Of a stretch of 64,000 nucleotides of DNA, positions 45,537 through 57,224 are shown one piece after another (the first letter of the stretch is position 1; each line of letters opens with the position of its first letter). This stretch comes from Lolium rigidum. Its lineage: Eukaryota; Streptophyta; Magnoliopsida; Poales; Poaceae. The DNA lies in the NCBI RefSeq assembly GCF_022539505.1, contig NC_061513.1:354621696-354685695 (forward strand), in the 5' to 3' direction. A program made the translations under genes and the position numbers. The notes beneath the pieces were generated by a model. It had not been told where the DNA came from. It saw only the letters and a list, made by a program, of their open reading frames with translations, and made no database searches.

Positions 45537-46236
45537 GCAATTTACTAGCTTTTAGTCTTTCCCTTTACTTTTAACAGGGCCCCTCGTTTTTGCCATCTAG
45601 CCTCGTGTTTACTTTATTAATGAGAATTTAATCCCTTCATAAGCATTGCAGCGATTCGGAGCATCTAAACTGCACCATCGTAAACCTTGCCTACGCCTTT
45701 TGGTGAGCAATGGTGTAACGTAATATGCGGCAAACAACCGGGCTCCGAAAAAGCCTCTATGAGTGCTAAAAGGATGCAAAATAAAACAGGACACCAACCT
45801 TTCTCTTTGCTATAGATGCCTCTACGAGCGCCGAAAATAGCAAGAGTTTGGAAATACACATAAACACAACCCACGTTCGATATTTTACTTATGGAAATAT
45901 CAAAGAACAACGGGCTCATCGACAGATTCACTGCACCCGAAATATTCGGGAGTGACCTATCGAAGCATACATCGGTTGAAAGAAAAGTTGCGCATACAAC
46001 AGGTTTAGCAAAACCCGCAACACGAGCTGATCACTCAAATGATTTGCTGACCAACGAATACATATACGTCCAAACGAGCAATTAAGATTTGCTCCTTCCA
46101 AACTTGCTAACGGCATGAACACGGTAAAAATACATATACATGTATCTACCGACCAAAAGGGCTTAATTACAAAATACAAACGCTTGGATGAAGTAGCCAA
46201 AAATACCTATTTACAAAACAACCTTAACCCCTGAAA
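45537..46236. other. T1 spacer between gag-protease and antisense genes
   Basis: A/T-rich with no conserved ORF; the convergent 3' ends of the sense and antisense transcripts must fall here. No reverse transcriptase or integrase remnant seen. Confidence 0.5.
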
Positions 46237-47017
46237 TCACCCTTGTGGAGTTTCTCTTTCCTCAAGTACCTTCGAGTCCTCCTCAAGCTTGTCAACAATT
46301 ATGTTGGCGGGTAACAGAACATTCGGATACAGTGTCTCCAAATCACCAGTTGTGTTGGCGATAGACAGCAAGTTCGCTGAGGGATAACGAGCAAGGACAA
46401 GGGCAAGTGTAAACCTGGCCCCCGCAAAGACCTGAGCTCGCACCAAGTCCCGAATCTTTTTGGTATTTCCAAACTCCGACATCAAAGTCAGTAATGTAGG
46501 AGGGAGCGCGTTCAAAGGGAACATAGTCCTCCAAATTACCCTTAGGGCTTTGTAGCACTTGTCGAAGAAATGGTGGACCTGTTGAACCCGATCCTGAAAT
46601 TGTGCGACAGCCGAAGCTTTCGAGTGCTCTCGCCCGAAAATTTCTTCGGCTGACGACAGCTGGGTCAACGCGTGTACACGCTCGTGAATCCGCTTGTTCT
46701 CTTCCGCACGGTTCAAAGCTATGATCGGCGAAGAAATCAAGGGAAGATCAGGCAATGCGTTTTCAACAAAAGAATAATCGAAGACCAGGGAACTTACAGT
46801 TTAAACTTTCGGTGGCCTTATGAAGTTCAGTAAGAGCGTAGCGCTCTATGTTGGCTGCAATCTCCCCCTTTTTATTGATAATGGAAGCCAAGGCGTAGGT
46901 GATGCGCAGTTCCTTTTCCAACTGTGTTATCCAATCCTTCATACGTTGCACTCGATCATCTTCAGAAAGAGCACCCGAGGAATCATCAACAAATGAAGGC
47001 ACTGGGAACACTCGCAA
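46237..47017 (-). pseudogene. T1 antisense coding exons, distal
   Basis: Two open stretches on the - strand: 47017-46763 (84 codons, with a Glu/Lys-rich helical piece RMKDWITQLEKELRI) and 46755-46237 (172 codons, ending LEERETPQG). The style (long helices, charged, short exons) is that of the C-terminal parts of plant gypsy-type antisense proteins. Because the main antisense frame appears to stop at 47208, this could be a second, partly duplicated C-terminal region. Function unknown. Confidence 0.45.
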
Positions 47018-47207
47018 GAAAAGACATCAAAAGCATGACAGATCGATTCGCCTCAACGTCCGAAGGTACTCCCATCGGGAGAATACAAGCGGAAGTATCA
47101 TAACAAAGAGTGTGCTAGCAACATTGCTAGCACAAAAGTTTATTACAAACAGAAGTTATCCGGCAAGGACATTGTTTCACACCAGTTCAAAAAGCGGGCT
47201 ACAAAAA

Positions 47208-49811
47208 TTAAATGGCTTGGGTTTGAGTCGATAAACTAGGGCTGGCCGATGTCTTCTTTGATGACACCAGCTCGAGGAGCTGGCGTGCACACTTAAGAGC
47301 CGATATCTTGAAGCTACTTAAATCAACAAGTTGCCCATCTTGTTCTTTCGGCAGCTCCTTAGAGATTTCTTCAATGTCACCCTTAAAGCCGTGACCCATC
47401 ATAAGTTGGAAGGCAAGGAGGGCACCGTAGGTACGCGAGGTGCGTTTGAATATCTCGATAACCTCCTTGGTGTCAACCGCGAAGGCATCGATCAGCTGCC
47501 CCGGAGTTCGTTTTGGTTGATCTTGGGGAAGATCATCGAGTGCATCCGCGCCAAGGCACCTTTTCCCTTTTCAAGAAGCTCCCGCGTAAGCTGGTTGGAG
47601 GCGAGAGTCATCGACACACCATTTGCTGGAGAATTGGTTGGAACTTTGTCCAAGGCGTTGGCGGGGATGTTGGCAGCTTCTGCAAGAAAATAAAAAAGGT
47701 CGTTAACAAAGGATCGAGTCCGTAAGTGCAAAAATCGAACATAGGTATACAAAGGAGATTACCAAGTAAAGCCAAATAAGACTGACGAAGGAGTTCATCC
47801 CTCTCAGCCGCCCGAGCTTCGGCAGCCAGCCTGGTTGCCTCCTCCTCTCTCAGCCTCTCCTTCGGCCTTGCCCAGTTCTTCCTTCAGGGAGTCGACTTCA
47901 TGGCGGGCTTCGGCAGCTATCTTGACTGCACCATCCAACTTCGAGGAGGAAGATTCAACTTCCTTCTACAGCCGAACCTTCTCTGCCTCCAGAGAAGTGT
48001 ATTGGGAAGCAAAGGCCTCCAAAGAGGAGATAACTCCTCGCAGGTCCTAAAGGAAAAAGGATATTCGATGAAGAATCATTAAGCAAGATATGCATTAGAA
48101 AAGTTAATGTTGTAATCAAAAAGACTTACAAAAGGGGGAGCCCTGGCAGCGGCAGTTGAAGGAGCATCTTTCCCTTTAGAAAGGGAGGAAGCCGTCGATA
48201 CTTGAGCTGCGGGGGCTGCTTTAGGAACCGACGCTTCAGAAGCAGCGACGTCCGGCGGAGCAGCCCCGGATTTCACCTTCTTAGCCGGCGGCTCAACGAA
48301 ACCTTCGTCACTATGAAAGGAGATGATTGACAAAAATTATGAAAGGAATGCAAGAAATAAAAAGGCAAAATATGACTTCAAGGTGCTTACATATCGAAGA
48401 GATCGTCTTCATCGGCAAAGCCGCCAGTCGATCTCTTCACGGGCGAAGCCCCGGTCTCCTCCACAACCGCATTCACAAAGGTATCACGATCGAGCGTCAT
48501 CATCACGCATTGATCTCTCCGTGTCGCACGCGTTGTCGGCTGAGGAAGGAAGATCGGTGTGGGCAGCTTCGAATCTATCGGGTCATTATGTCCACTCTCG
48601 GGCTTGCGGGCCCAACAGTGTGAAAGTCAACAGGGATTGAGGAGCCTCTTCCCTCAGAAGTATCATTTGGCGAATCACGCAAGTCGCCCGAAACTATGGT
48701 TATCTGTCGAAGAAAGAGCGAATGAGAACAGCGGAGATTATGTCGACTGAGAAGAAGCAGCGTAGTAAAAGTATAAGGAGGAAAAATTACCTCTGGTAGT
48801 GGATGATCGACATCGAGAGGAGCGTAAGAAGAGATCAATGGAATTGAGTCCTCTTGACTAAAAAAAGTAAGGCGACGGACTTCATCTAGCGGCTCCTTTT
48901 CCGACGGTTCAGCAACATTGATCCTGGTCTCATCTTTTGGACCCGTATACAACCACATTGGACGAACTCTTGCCATGACTGGTTGGACCCAACATTTCGA
49001 GAACACTGCTGCTACCTCTGTACCGATCATGGTTTGACCATCGGTCTCTTTGATTCGAAGGAATTTAGCGAATAATTCGTCGGCTGCTGCCCTTTCGTCG
49101 AGTGAAAGAATGTTCTTCCAGGAATCTTTCAGCTTAGCTTCAAGGGTGTCGACAAAGCAAGGAAGCTGGGATTCGGTTGTCAAAGAATCTTTGACGTAGA
49201 AACATTTCAGTCTCCATCCTTGCACGGATTCTCTCATTGGGAAACTGAAATAGTTAACCTCCGAGCGAGCCACAAACCCCACGCCTCCAATGACGAAGGA
49301 TCCATTGCTACTGTTGTACCTCTTAACATAGAAAATCTTCTTCCACAACCCGAAATGAGGTTCAATGCCCAAAAATGCCTCGCAGAGGGTGATAAACACA
49401 TCAACGTGAAGGATCGAGTTGGGAGTAAGTTGCCATAGTTGGATTTCATAAGTCCGTAGAAGGTGAAGAAGGAACTCATGGGCAGGAAGCGAAAGACCCC
49501 GATATAGGAATGATAGGAACACCACCGTAAAACCAGCGGGGGATTGGGCCGAGAAATCGCACCTGGAAGTATCACGTTCCCCTCGTCGGGGAGACTAATC
49601 CAAGGCTTCGGGCCCTCTTTTCATCACGTTTTGTGATAGAGGACGCCAGCCAATCTCCTGGCTTGGCTATTGGGCCTAGCGGCGCTGGCGGCACCGGAGC
49701 TGGGGGAGGAGCGTCTGAAGAACTCTTCTTTGGAAGAGTGGAGGAAGATTTGGCAGCGGCGCCACCGGTCGTGGAGCTGCCGGCGGCAGTAAGGTTCTTC
49801 TTCTTCACCAT
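47208..49811 (-). pseudogene. T1 antisense gene, gypsy-type transposon domain (PF04195-like)
   Basis: Read leftwards from ATG at 49811: a Ser/Pro-rich start with KPGDWLASSITKRDE, then the plant 'putative gypsy type transposon' domain (GNVILPG, FLSFLYRGLSLPAHEFLLHLL, ILHVDVFITLCEAFLGIEPHF), a Lys-rich linker (EPPAKKVKS) and a predicted coiled coil near 48050-47800. Likely introns have GT...AG ends, for example about 48791-48703 (CTTCGACAG acceptor) and 48412 to about 48310. One-base shifts near 49590 and 49545, and others further on, break the frame. Antisense genes of this kind between pol and the 3' LTR are known in Tat-lineage elements such as Grande and RIRE2; their role is unknown. Confidence 0.65.
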
Positions 49812-50149
49812 TGTGAGATCTGGGGAAGATTGAAGAAGCGGTGGTGGCGGCGCGGCAGTTACGGAAGGAAGAAGAAGAAGAAAGGCATAGGCAGATGTGG
49901 GAGAAGATTAGGGATTTTTCGTCCCTTGAGGATCTTAAGAGGAGAAGAACTGAGTAGGCACGCGTCGTTTGTGCCAGTTTATCAAGAGGACCTTTTTCCG
50001 ATTGATGGTTGCGGGAATCGAGGAGACGCCTTGGTAACTGTGCGGAAAGGGCGGAAATTGATTGAAAATAGGATCAGACAGGGAGAGAATGGGCCCGGCG
50101 GGTCGCGTCTTGTCAGTCAAAATCAAGATGTCGTAAAACGTCATCAATG
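49812..50149 (-). promoter_or_regulatory. Upstream region of the T1 antisense gene
   Basis: This must contain the antisense promoter; the CTTCTTCT-rich - strand leader near 49830-49890 is compatible. No clear TATA box. S1 inserted about 340 bp upstream of the ATG. Confidence 0.3.
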
Positions 50150-50154
50150 ACGTC
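50150..50154. repeat. S1 target-site duplication, left
   Basis: ACGTC, repeated at 57220-57224. Together they define S1 as 50155-57219. The restored target contains the palindrome TGACGTCA. Confidence 0.9.
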
Positions 50155-51833
50155 TGATACGTCTCCGACGTATCGATAATTTCTTATGTTCCATGCCACA
50201 TTATTGATGATATCTACATGTTTTATGCATACTTTATGTCATATTTATGCATTTTCCGGCACTAACCTATTAACGAGATGCCGAAGAGCTAGTTGCTCTG
50301 TTTTCGTTGTTTTTGGTTTCGAGATACCCTAGTAAGGAAATATTCTCGGAATTGGACGAAATCAACGCCCAGGGTCCTATTTTGCCACGAAGCTTCCAGA
50401 AGTCCGAGGGAGAGACGAAGTGGGGCCACGAGGTGGCGACACCACAGGGCGGCGCGGCCTGGCCCCTGGCCGCGCGGCCCTGGTGTGTGGGCCCATCGTG
50501 ACGCCATTTGACCTGCCCTTCCGCCTACTTAAAGCCTCCGTCGCGAAACCCCCAGTACCGAGAGCCACGATACGGAAAACCTTCCAGAGACGCCGCCGCC
50601 AATCCCATCTCGGGGGATTCGGGAGATCGCCTCCGGCACCCTGCCGGAGAGGGGAATCATCTCCCGGAGGACTCTTCACCGCCATGGTCGCCTCCGGAGT
50701 GATGAGTGAGTAGTTCACCCCTGGACTATGGGTCCATAGTAGTAGCTAGATGGTTGTCTTCTCCTTATGTGCTTCATTGTCGGATCTTGTGAGCTGCCTA
50801 ACATGATCAAGATCATCTATACTGTAATGCTATATGTTGTGTTTGTCGGGATCCGATGGATAGAGAATACTATGTTATGTTGATTATCAATCTATTACCT
50901 ATGTGTTGTTTATGATCTTGCATGCTCTCCGTTATTAGTAGAGGCTCTGGCCAAGTTTTTACTCTTAACTCCAACAGGGAGTATTTATGCTCGATAGTGG
51001 GTTCATGCCTCCATTAAATCTGGGACAGAGTGACGGAAAGTTCTAAGGTTGTGGATGTGCTGTTGCCACTAGGGATAAAACATTGATGCTATGTCCAAGG
51101 ATGTAGTTATTGATTACATTACGCACCATACTTAATGCAATTGTACTGTTGTTTACAACTTAATACTTGGAAGGGGTTCGGATGATAACCTTGAAGGTGG
51201 ACTTTTTAGGCATAGATGCATGCTGGATAGCGGTCTATGTACTTTGTCTTAATGCCCAATTAAATCTCACAATACTCATCATATCATGTATGTGCATGGT
51301 CATGCCCTCTTTATTTGTCAATTGCCCGACTGTAATTTGTTCACCCAACATGCTATTTATCTTATGGGAGAGACACCTCTAGTGAACTGTGGACCCCGGT
51401 CCATTCTTTTACATTGAATACAATCTACTGCAATACTTGTTCTACTATTTTCTGCAAACAATCATCATCCACACTATACATCTAATCCTTTGTTATAGCA
51501 AGCCGGTGAGATTGACAACCTCACTGTTTCATTGGGGCAAAGTACTTTGGTTGTGTTGTGCAGGTTCCACGTTGGCACCGGAATCCCTGGTGTTGCGCCG
51601 CACTACATCCCGCCGCCATCAACCTTCAACGTGCTTCTTGGCTCCTCCTGGTTCGATAAACCTTGGTTTCTTTCTGAGGGAAAACTTACCGCTGTACGCA
51701 TCACACCTTCCTCTTGGGGTTTCCAACGGACGCGTGCTGTACGCGTATCAAGCATATTTTCTGGCGCCGTTGCCGGGGAACGAAGAAAAGTTACACCACG
51801 AAGATTTCTAACTCCCACGTCACCTACGCGCCA
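50155..51833 (+). mobile_element. S1 5' LTR, 1679 bp, with an internal primer-binding site
   Basis: Starts TGATACGTCTCC. In relatives the LTR ends at CGTATCA (here 51750), but S1 continues 83 bp more, through a primer-binding-site copy (51762-51778), to ACGCGCCA at 51833. The 3' LTR has the same extension and length (1679 bp), and the target duplication lies outside it, so the extended form is the real LTR. A CTACTTAAAGCC TATA-like box lies near 50525. Confidence 0.85.
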
Positions 51834-51843
51834 GCATATTTTC

Positions 51844-51860
51844 TGGCGCCGTTGCCGGGG
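51844..51860 (+). other. S1 functional primer-binding site (second copy)
   Basis: TGGCGCCGTTGCCGGGG, tRNA-Asp type, 10 bases beyond the extended LTR end. The first copy at 51762-51778 lies inside the LTR. Confidence 0.8.
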
Positions 51861-52064
51861 AGATCAAGACACGCTGCAAGGGGAGTCTCCACAATCCAAT
51901 CTCTTTACTTTGTTTTTGTCTTGCTTTATTTTATTTACTACTTTGTTTGCTGCATTATATCAAAACACAAAAAAATTAGTTGCTATCTTTACTTTATTTA
52001 CTGTTTTGCACTCTATATCAAAAACACAAAAAAAATTAGTTACTTGCATTTTACTTTTGTTACC

Positions 52065-52937
52065 ATGTCTAGTTCTGCACCTGTTACTTCTTCACCTGAG
52101 GAATTAGTCTTTACTTTTAAACAAGGGGATGAGGAGAGTTTTAAAGATGCTTGGTCTAGAATTTTTGATTCTTATCGTAAAGTTGAACCTCAAATGACTC
52201 TAAGTTTGCTCCTTAGTAGTTTTTATTTTGGTCTTATGATTCGCTATAGATATGCCTTGGATGCTGTAGTGGGAGGAGATTTCCTTCATAGCAATGGGGA
52301 TCAAGCTTTTAATGCCATAAAGAAGTTGGTTGCATCACATGATTCAGCTAATAACTTTGATTCAGCCCTTATTAGCATTTATAATAGATTAAACACTCTT
52401 GAGACAAGTGCATCTCGCTTGAATGAAAATTATAGATATGTTCGTAACCATCTTGATCAAGTTTTAGTGAACTCTGAACCTTCATTATGGGATCCTACTA
52501 TTAAAATTGTTATCGGTGACCAAACTCTTCATGCCAATTGTGATATTATGTCTGAATTTTGCCTAATTCCTACGAGTATTCATAAATCTTTGAAACTTTG
52601 GGGATTCGTTGAAGGGGGAGAAGGAATAACTCTTATTGATAACTCTGTTATAATTCCTAAAGGAATAGCTGCGGGTGTGCATACAACCGTTCTTGGGAGA
52701 ACAATATCCATTGATTATCTTGTTATTGAATGTGCAGGAATAGGACAAATCACACTCGGAAGATCCCTACTGAAACTATTGGGAGCGGTCATAGATATGG
52801 GAGAAGGCACCCTAAAATTCACCTCTACACCGGGGGGTAGACATATATTCCCTAAATCAAAGAGTAAGAAAAAGAACAAGAAAGGTAAGGGTGAAGCCCA
52901 AGGTGATGTTGATGCTTCGTCTCTTGATAATACTTGA
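52065..52937 (+). CDS. S1 gag with degenerate protease-like domain
   Basis: An uninterrupted 290-codon frame. The start was chosen at ATG 52065 (ACCATGTC context, first ATG after the A/T-rich leader); the frame is open further upstream but that is LTR sequence. The N-terminal part is gag-like (FKQGDEESFKDAWSRIFDSYRK), then a helical stretch (NRLNTLETSASRLNENYR). The C-terminal half follows the order of the retropepsin fold of M1 and M2, but where they have CDLGAS it has CDIMSE, so the catalytic Gly is lost; LGRSLLKLLGAVIDMGEG still matches ILGRPFLR. It has a Lys-rich tail and the same DASSLDNT end. Probably expressed as gag; protease activity unlikely. Confidence 0.7.
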   Translation: MSSSAPVTSSPEELVFTFKQGDEESFKDAWSRIFDSYRKVEPQMTLSLLLSSFYFGLMIRYRYALDAVVGGDFLHSNGDQAFNAIKKLVASHDSANNFDSALISIYNRLNTLETSASRLNENYRYVRNHLDQVLVNSEPSLWDPTIKIVIGDQTLHANCDIMSEFCLIPTSIHKSLKLWGFVEGGEGITLIDNSVIIPKGIAAGVHTTVLGRTISIDYLVIECAGIGQITLGRSLLKLLGAVIDMGEGTLKFTSTPGGRHIFPKSKSKKKNKKGKGEAQGDVDASSLDNT

Positions 52938-55540
52938 TACACACTTTCTGCGCCTAGCTGAAAGGCGTTAAAGAAAAGCGCTTATGGGAGACAACCCATG
53001 TTTTTACTACAGTACCTTTATTTTATATTTGAGTCTTGGAAGTTGTTTACTACTGTAGCAACCTCTCCTTATCTTAGTTTTATGCATTGTTGTGCCAAGT
53101 AAAGTCTTTGATAGTAAGGTTCATACTAGATTTGGATTACTGCGCAGAAACAGATTTCTTTGTTGTCGCGAATTTCGACCTGCCTCTCTGTAGGCAGCTC
53201 AGAAAATATGCCAATTTACGTGCGTGATCCTCATATATGTACGCAACTTTCATTCAATTTGGGAATTTTCATTTGAGCAAGTCTGGTGCCACTTTAAAAT
53301 TCGTCTTTACGAACTATTCTGTTTTGACAGATTCTGCCTTTTATTTCGCATTGCCTCTTTTGCTATGTTGGATGAATTTCTTTGTTCCATTAATGTCCAA
53401 GTAGCTTTGTGCAATGTCCGAAGTGTTAAGAATGATTATGTCACCTCTGAACATGTAAATTTTTATTGTGCACTAACCCTCTAATGAGTTGTTTTGAGTT
53501 TGGTGTGGAGGAAGTTTTCAAGGATCAAGAGAGGGAGATGATACAATATGATCAAGGAGAGTGAAAGCTCTAAGCTTGGGGATGCCCCGGTGGTTCACCC
53601 CTGCATATTTTAAGAAGACTCAAGCGTCTAAGCTTGGGGATGCCTTGGGCATCCCCTTCTTCATCGACAACATTACCAGGTTCCTCCCCTGAAACTATAT
53701 TTTTATTCCATCACATCTTATGTGCTTTGCTTGGAGCGTCGGTTTGTTTTTGTTTTTTGTTTTTGTTTTTGTTTGAATAAAATGGATCCTAGCATTCATT
53801 GTGTGGGAGAGAGACATGCTCCGCTGTTGCATATGGACAAATATGTCCTTAGGCTTTACTCATAGTATTCATGGCGAAGGTTGAATCTTTTTCGTTAAAT
53901 TGTTATATGGTTGGAATTGGGAAATGCTACATGTAGTAATTCTAAAATGTCTTGGATAATTTGATACTTGGCAATTGTTGTGCTCATGTTTAAGATCTTG
54001 CATCATATACTTTGCACCTATTAATGAAGAAATACATAGAGCTTGCTAAAATTTGGTTTGCATAATTGGTCTCTCTAAAGTCTAGATATTTTCTAGTATT
54101 GAGTTTGAACAACAAGGAAGACGGTGTAGAGTCTTATAATGTTTACAATATGTCTTTTATGTGAGTTTTGCTGCACCGGTTCATCCTTGTGTTTGTTTCA
54201 AATAACCTTGCTAGCCTAAACCTTGTATCGAGAGGTAATACTTCTCATGCATCCAAAATCCTTGAGCCAACCACTATGCCATTTGTGTCCACAATACCTA
54301 CCTACTACATGGTATTTCTCCGCCATTCCAAAGTAAATTGCTTGAGTGCTACCTTTAAAATTTCCATAATTCGCCTTTGCAATATATAGCTCATGGGACA
54401 AAATAGCTTAAAAACTATTGTGGTATTGAATATGTACTTATGCACTTTATCTCTTATTAAGTTGCTTGTTGTGCGATAACCATGTTCCTGGGGACGCCAT
54501 CAACTACTCTTTGTTGAATATCATGTGAGTTGCTATGCATGTCCGTCTTGTCTGAAGTAAGGGATATTTACCACTCATTTAATGGTTAGAGCATGCACAC
54601 TGTTAGAGAAGAACATTGGGCCGCTAACTAAAGCCATGAATAATGGTGGAAGTTTCAGTTTTGGACATATATCCTCAATCTCATATGAGAACATTAATTG
54701 TTGCTACATGCTTATGCATTAAAGAGGAGTCCATTATCTGTTGTCTATGTTGTCCCGGTATGGATGTCTAAGTTGAGAATAATCAAAAGCGAGAAATCCA
54801 ATGCGAACTTTCTCCTTAGACCTTTGTACAGGCGGCATAGAGGTACCCCTTTGTGACACTTGGTTAAAACATGTGTATTGCAATGATAATCCTGGTGATC
54901 CGAGCAAATTAGGACAAGGTGCGGGCACTATTAGTATACTATGCATGAGGCTTGCAACTTGTAAGATATAATTTACATGATACATATGATTTATTACTAC
55001 CGTTGACAAAATTGTTTCATGTTTTCAAAACCAAAGCTCTAGCACAAATATAGCAATCGATGCTTTCCTCTTTGAAGGACCATTCTTTTACTTTCATGTT
55101 GAGTCAGTTCACCTATTTCTCTCCACCTCAAGAAGCAAACACTTGTGTGAACTGTGCATTGATTCCTACATACTTGCATATTGCACTTGTTATATTACTT
55201 TACATTGACAATATCCATGAAATATACATGTTACAAGTTGAAAGCAACCGCTGAAACTTAATCTTCTTTTGTGTTGCTTCAATACCTTTACTTTGATTTA
55301 TTGCTTGATGAGTTAACTCTTATGCAAGACTTATTGATGCATGTCTTGAAGTACTATTCATGAAAAGTCTTTGCTTTATGATTCATTTGTTTACTCATGT
55401 CATTACCATTGTTTTGATCGCTGCATTCATTACATATGCTTACAATAGTATGATCAAGGTTATGATGGCATGTCACTCCAGAAATTATCTTTGTTATCGT
55501 TTACCTGCTCGGGACGAGCATGAACTAAGCTTGGGGATGC
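52938..55540 (+). mobile_element. S1 3' noncoding region
   Basis: 2.6 kb without a conserved ORF, sharing its layout with P1, M1 and M2. It has the post-gag hairpin at 52985-52998 and the 9-bp hairpin at 53636-53656. CTAAGCTTGGGGATGC occurs at about 53571, 53628 and again as the polypurine tract at 55526-55540. Confidence 0.8.
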
Positions 55541-57219
55541 TGATACGTCTCGGACGTATCGATAATTTCTTATGTTCCATGCCACATTATTGATGATATC
55601 TACATGTTTTATGCATACTTTATGTCATATTTATGCATTTTCCGGCACTAACCTATTAACGAGATGCCGAAGGGCCGCTTCTTGTTTTTCTGCTGTTTTT
55701 GGTTTCAGAAATCCTAGTAAGGAAATATTCTCGGAATTCGACGAAATCAACGCCCAGGGTCCTATTTTGCCACGAAGCTTCCAGAAGTCCGAGGGAGAGA
55801 CGAAGTGGGGCCACGAGGTGGCGACACCACAGGGCGGTGCGGCCTGGCCCCTGGCCGCGCGGCCCTGGTGTGTGGGCCCCTCGTGACGCCCTTTGACCTG
55901 CCCTTCCGCCTACTTAAAGCCTCCGTCGCGAAACCCCTAGTACCGAGAGCCACGATACGGAAACCTTCCAGAGACGCCGCCGCCGCCAATCCCATCTCGG
56001 GGGATTCAGGAGATCGCCTCCGGCACCCTGCCGGAGAGGGGAATAATCTCCCGGAGGACTCTTCACCGCCATGGTCGCCTCCGGAGTGATGAGTGAGTAG
56101 TTCACCCCTGGATTATGGGTCCATAGCAGTAGCTAGATGGTTGTCTTCTCCTTATGTGCTTCATTGTCGGATCTTGTGAGCTGCCTAACATGATCAAGAT
56201 CATCTATCTGTAATGCTATATGTTGTGTTTGTCGGGATCCGATGGATAGAGAATACTATGTTATGTTGATTATCAATCTATTACCTATGTGTTGTTTATG
56301 ATCTTGCATGCTCTCCGTTATCAGTAGAGGCTCTGGCCAAGTTTTTACTCTTAACTCCATGAGGGAGTATTTATGCTCGATAGTGGGTTCATGCCTCCAT
56401 TAAATCTGGGACAATGACAGAAAGTTCTAAGGTTGTGGATGTGTTGTTTCCACTAGGGATAAAACATTGATGCTATGTCCAAGGATGTAGTTATTGATTA
56501 CATTACGCACCATACTTAATGCAATTGTCTGTTGTTTACAACTTAATACTGGAAGGGGTTCGGATGATAACCTGAAGATGGACTTTTTAGGCATAGATGC
56601 ATGCTGGATAGCGGTCTATGTACTTTGTCGTAATGCCCACTTAAATATCACAATACTCATCATATCATGTATGTGCATGGTCATGCCCTCTTTATTTGTC
56701 AATTGCCCGACTGTAATTTGTTCACCCAACATGCTATTTATCTTATGGGAGAGACATCTCTAGTGAACTGTGGACCCCGGTCCATTCTTTTACATTGAAT
56801 ACAATCTACTTGCAATACTTGTTCTACTCGTTTTCTCGCAAACAATCATCATCCACACTATACATCTAATCCTTTGTTACGAGCAAGCCGGTGAGATTGA
56901 CAACCTCACTCGTTTCGTTGGGGCAAAGTACTTTGGTTGTGTTGTGCGGGTTCCACGTTGGCGCCGGAATCCCTGGTGTTGCGCCGCACTACATCCCGCC
57001 TCCATCAACCTTCAACGTGCTTCTTGGCTCCTCCTGGTTCGATAAACCTTGGTTTCTTTCTGAGGGAAAACTTGCCGCTGTACGCATCACACCTACCTCT
57101 TGGGGTTCCCAACGGACGCGTGCTGTACGCGTATCAAGCATATTTTCTGGCGCCGTTGCCGGGGAACGAAGAAAAGTTACACCACGAAGATTTCTAACTC
57201 CCACGTCAACTACGCGCCA
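55541..57219 (+). mobile_element. S1 3' LTR, 1679 bp
   Basis: Same start, length and extended end (ACGCGCCA) as the 5' copy. The internal primer-binding-site copy is at 57148-57164. It is followed directly by the target duplication ACGTC. A modest number of differences, clustered near the U3 start (about 20-130 bp in), suggests a fairly young insertion. Confidence 0.88.
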
Positions 57220-57224
57220 ACGTC

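Noticed and set aside
55541..57219. Reading S1 as a tandem element (LTR-body-LTR-body) because primer-binding sequence follows the usual LTR end
   Set aside because: The target duplication ACGTC lies exactly after the 83-bp extension and the same extension is in the 5' LTR, so it is one element with extended LTRs.
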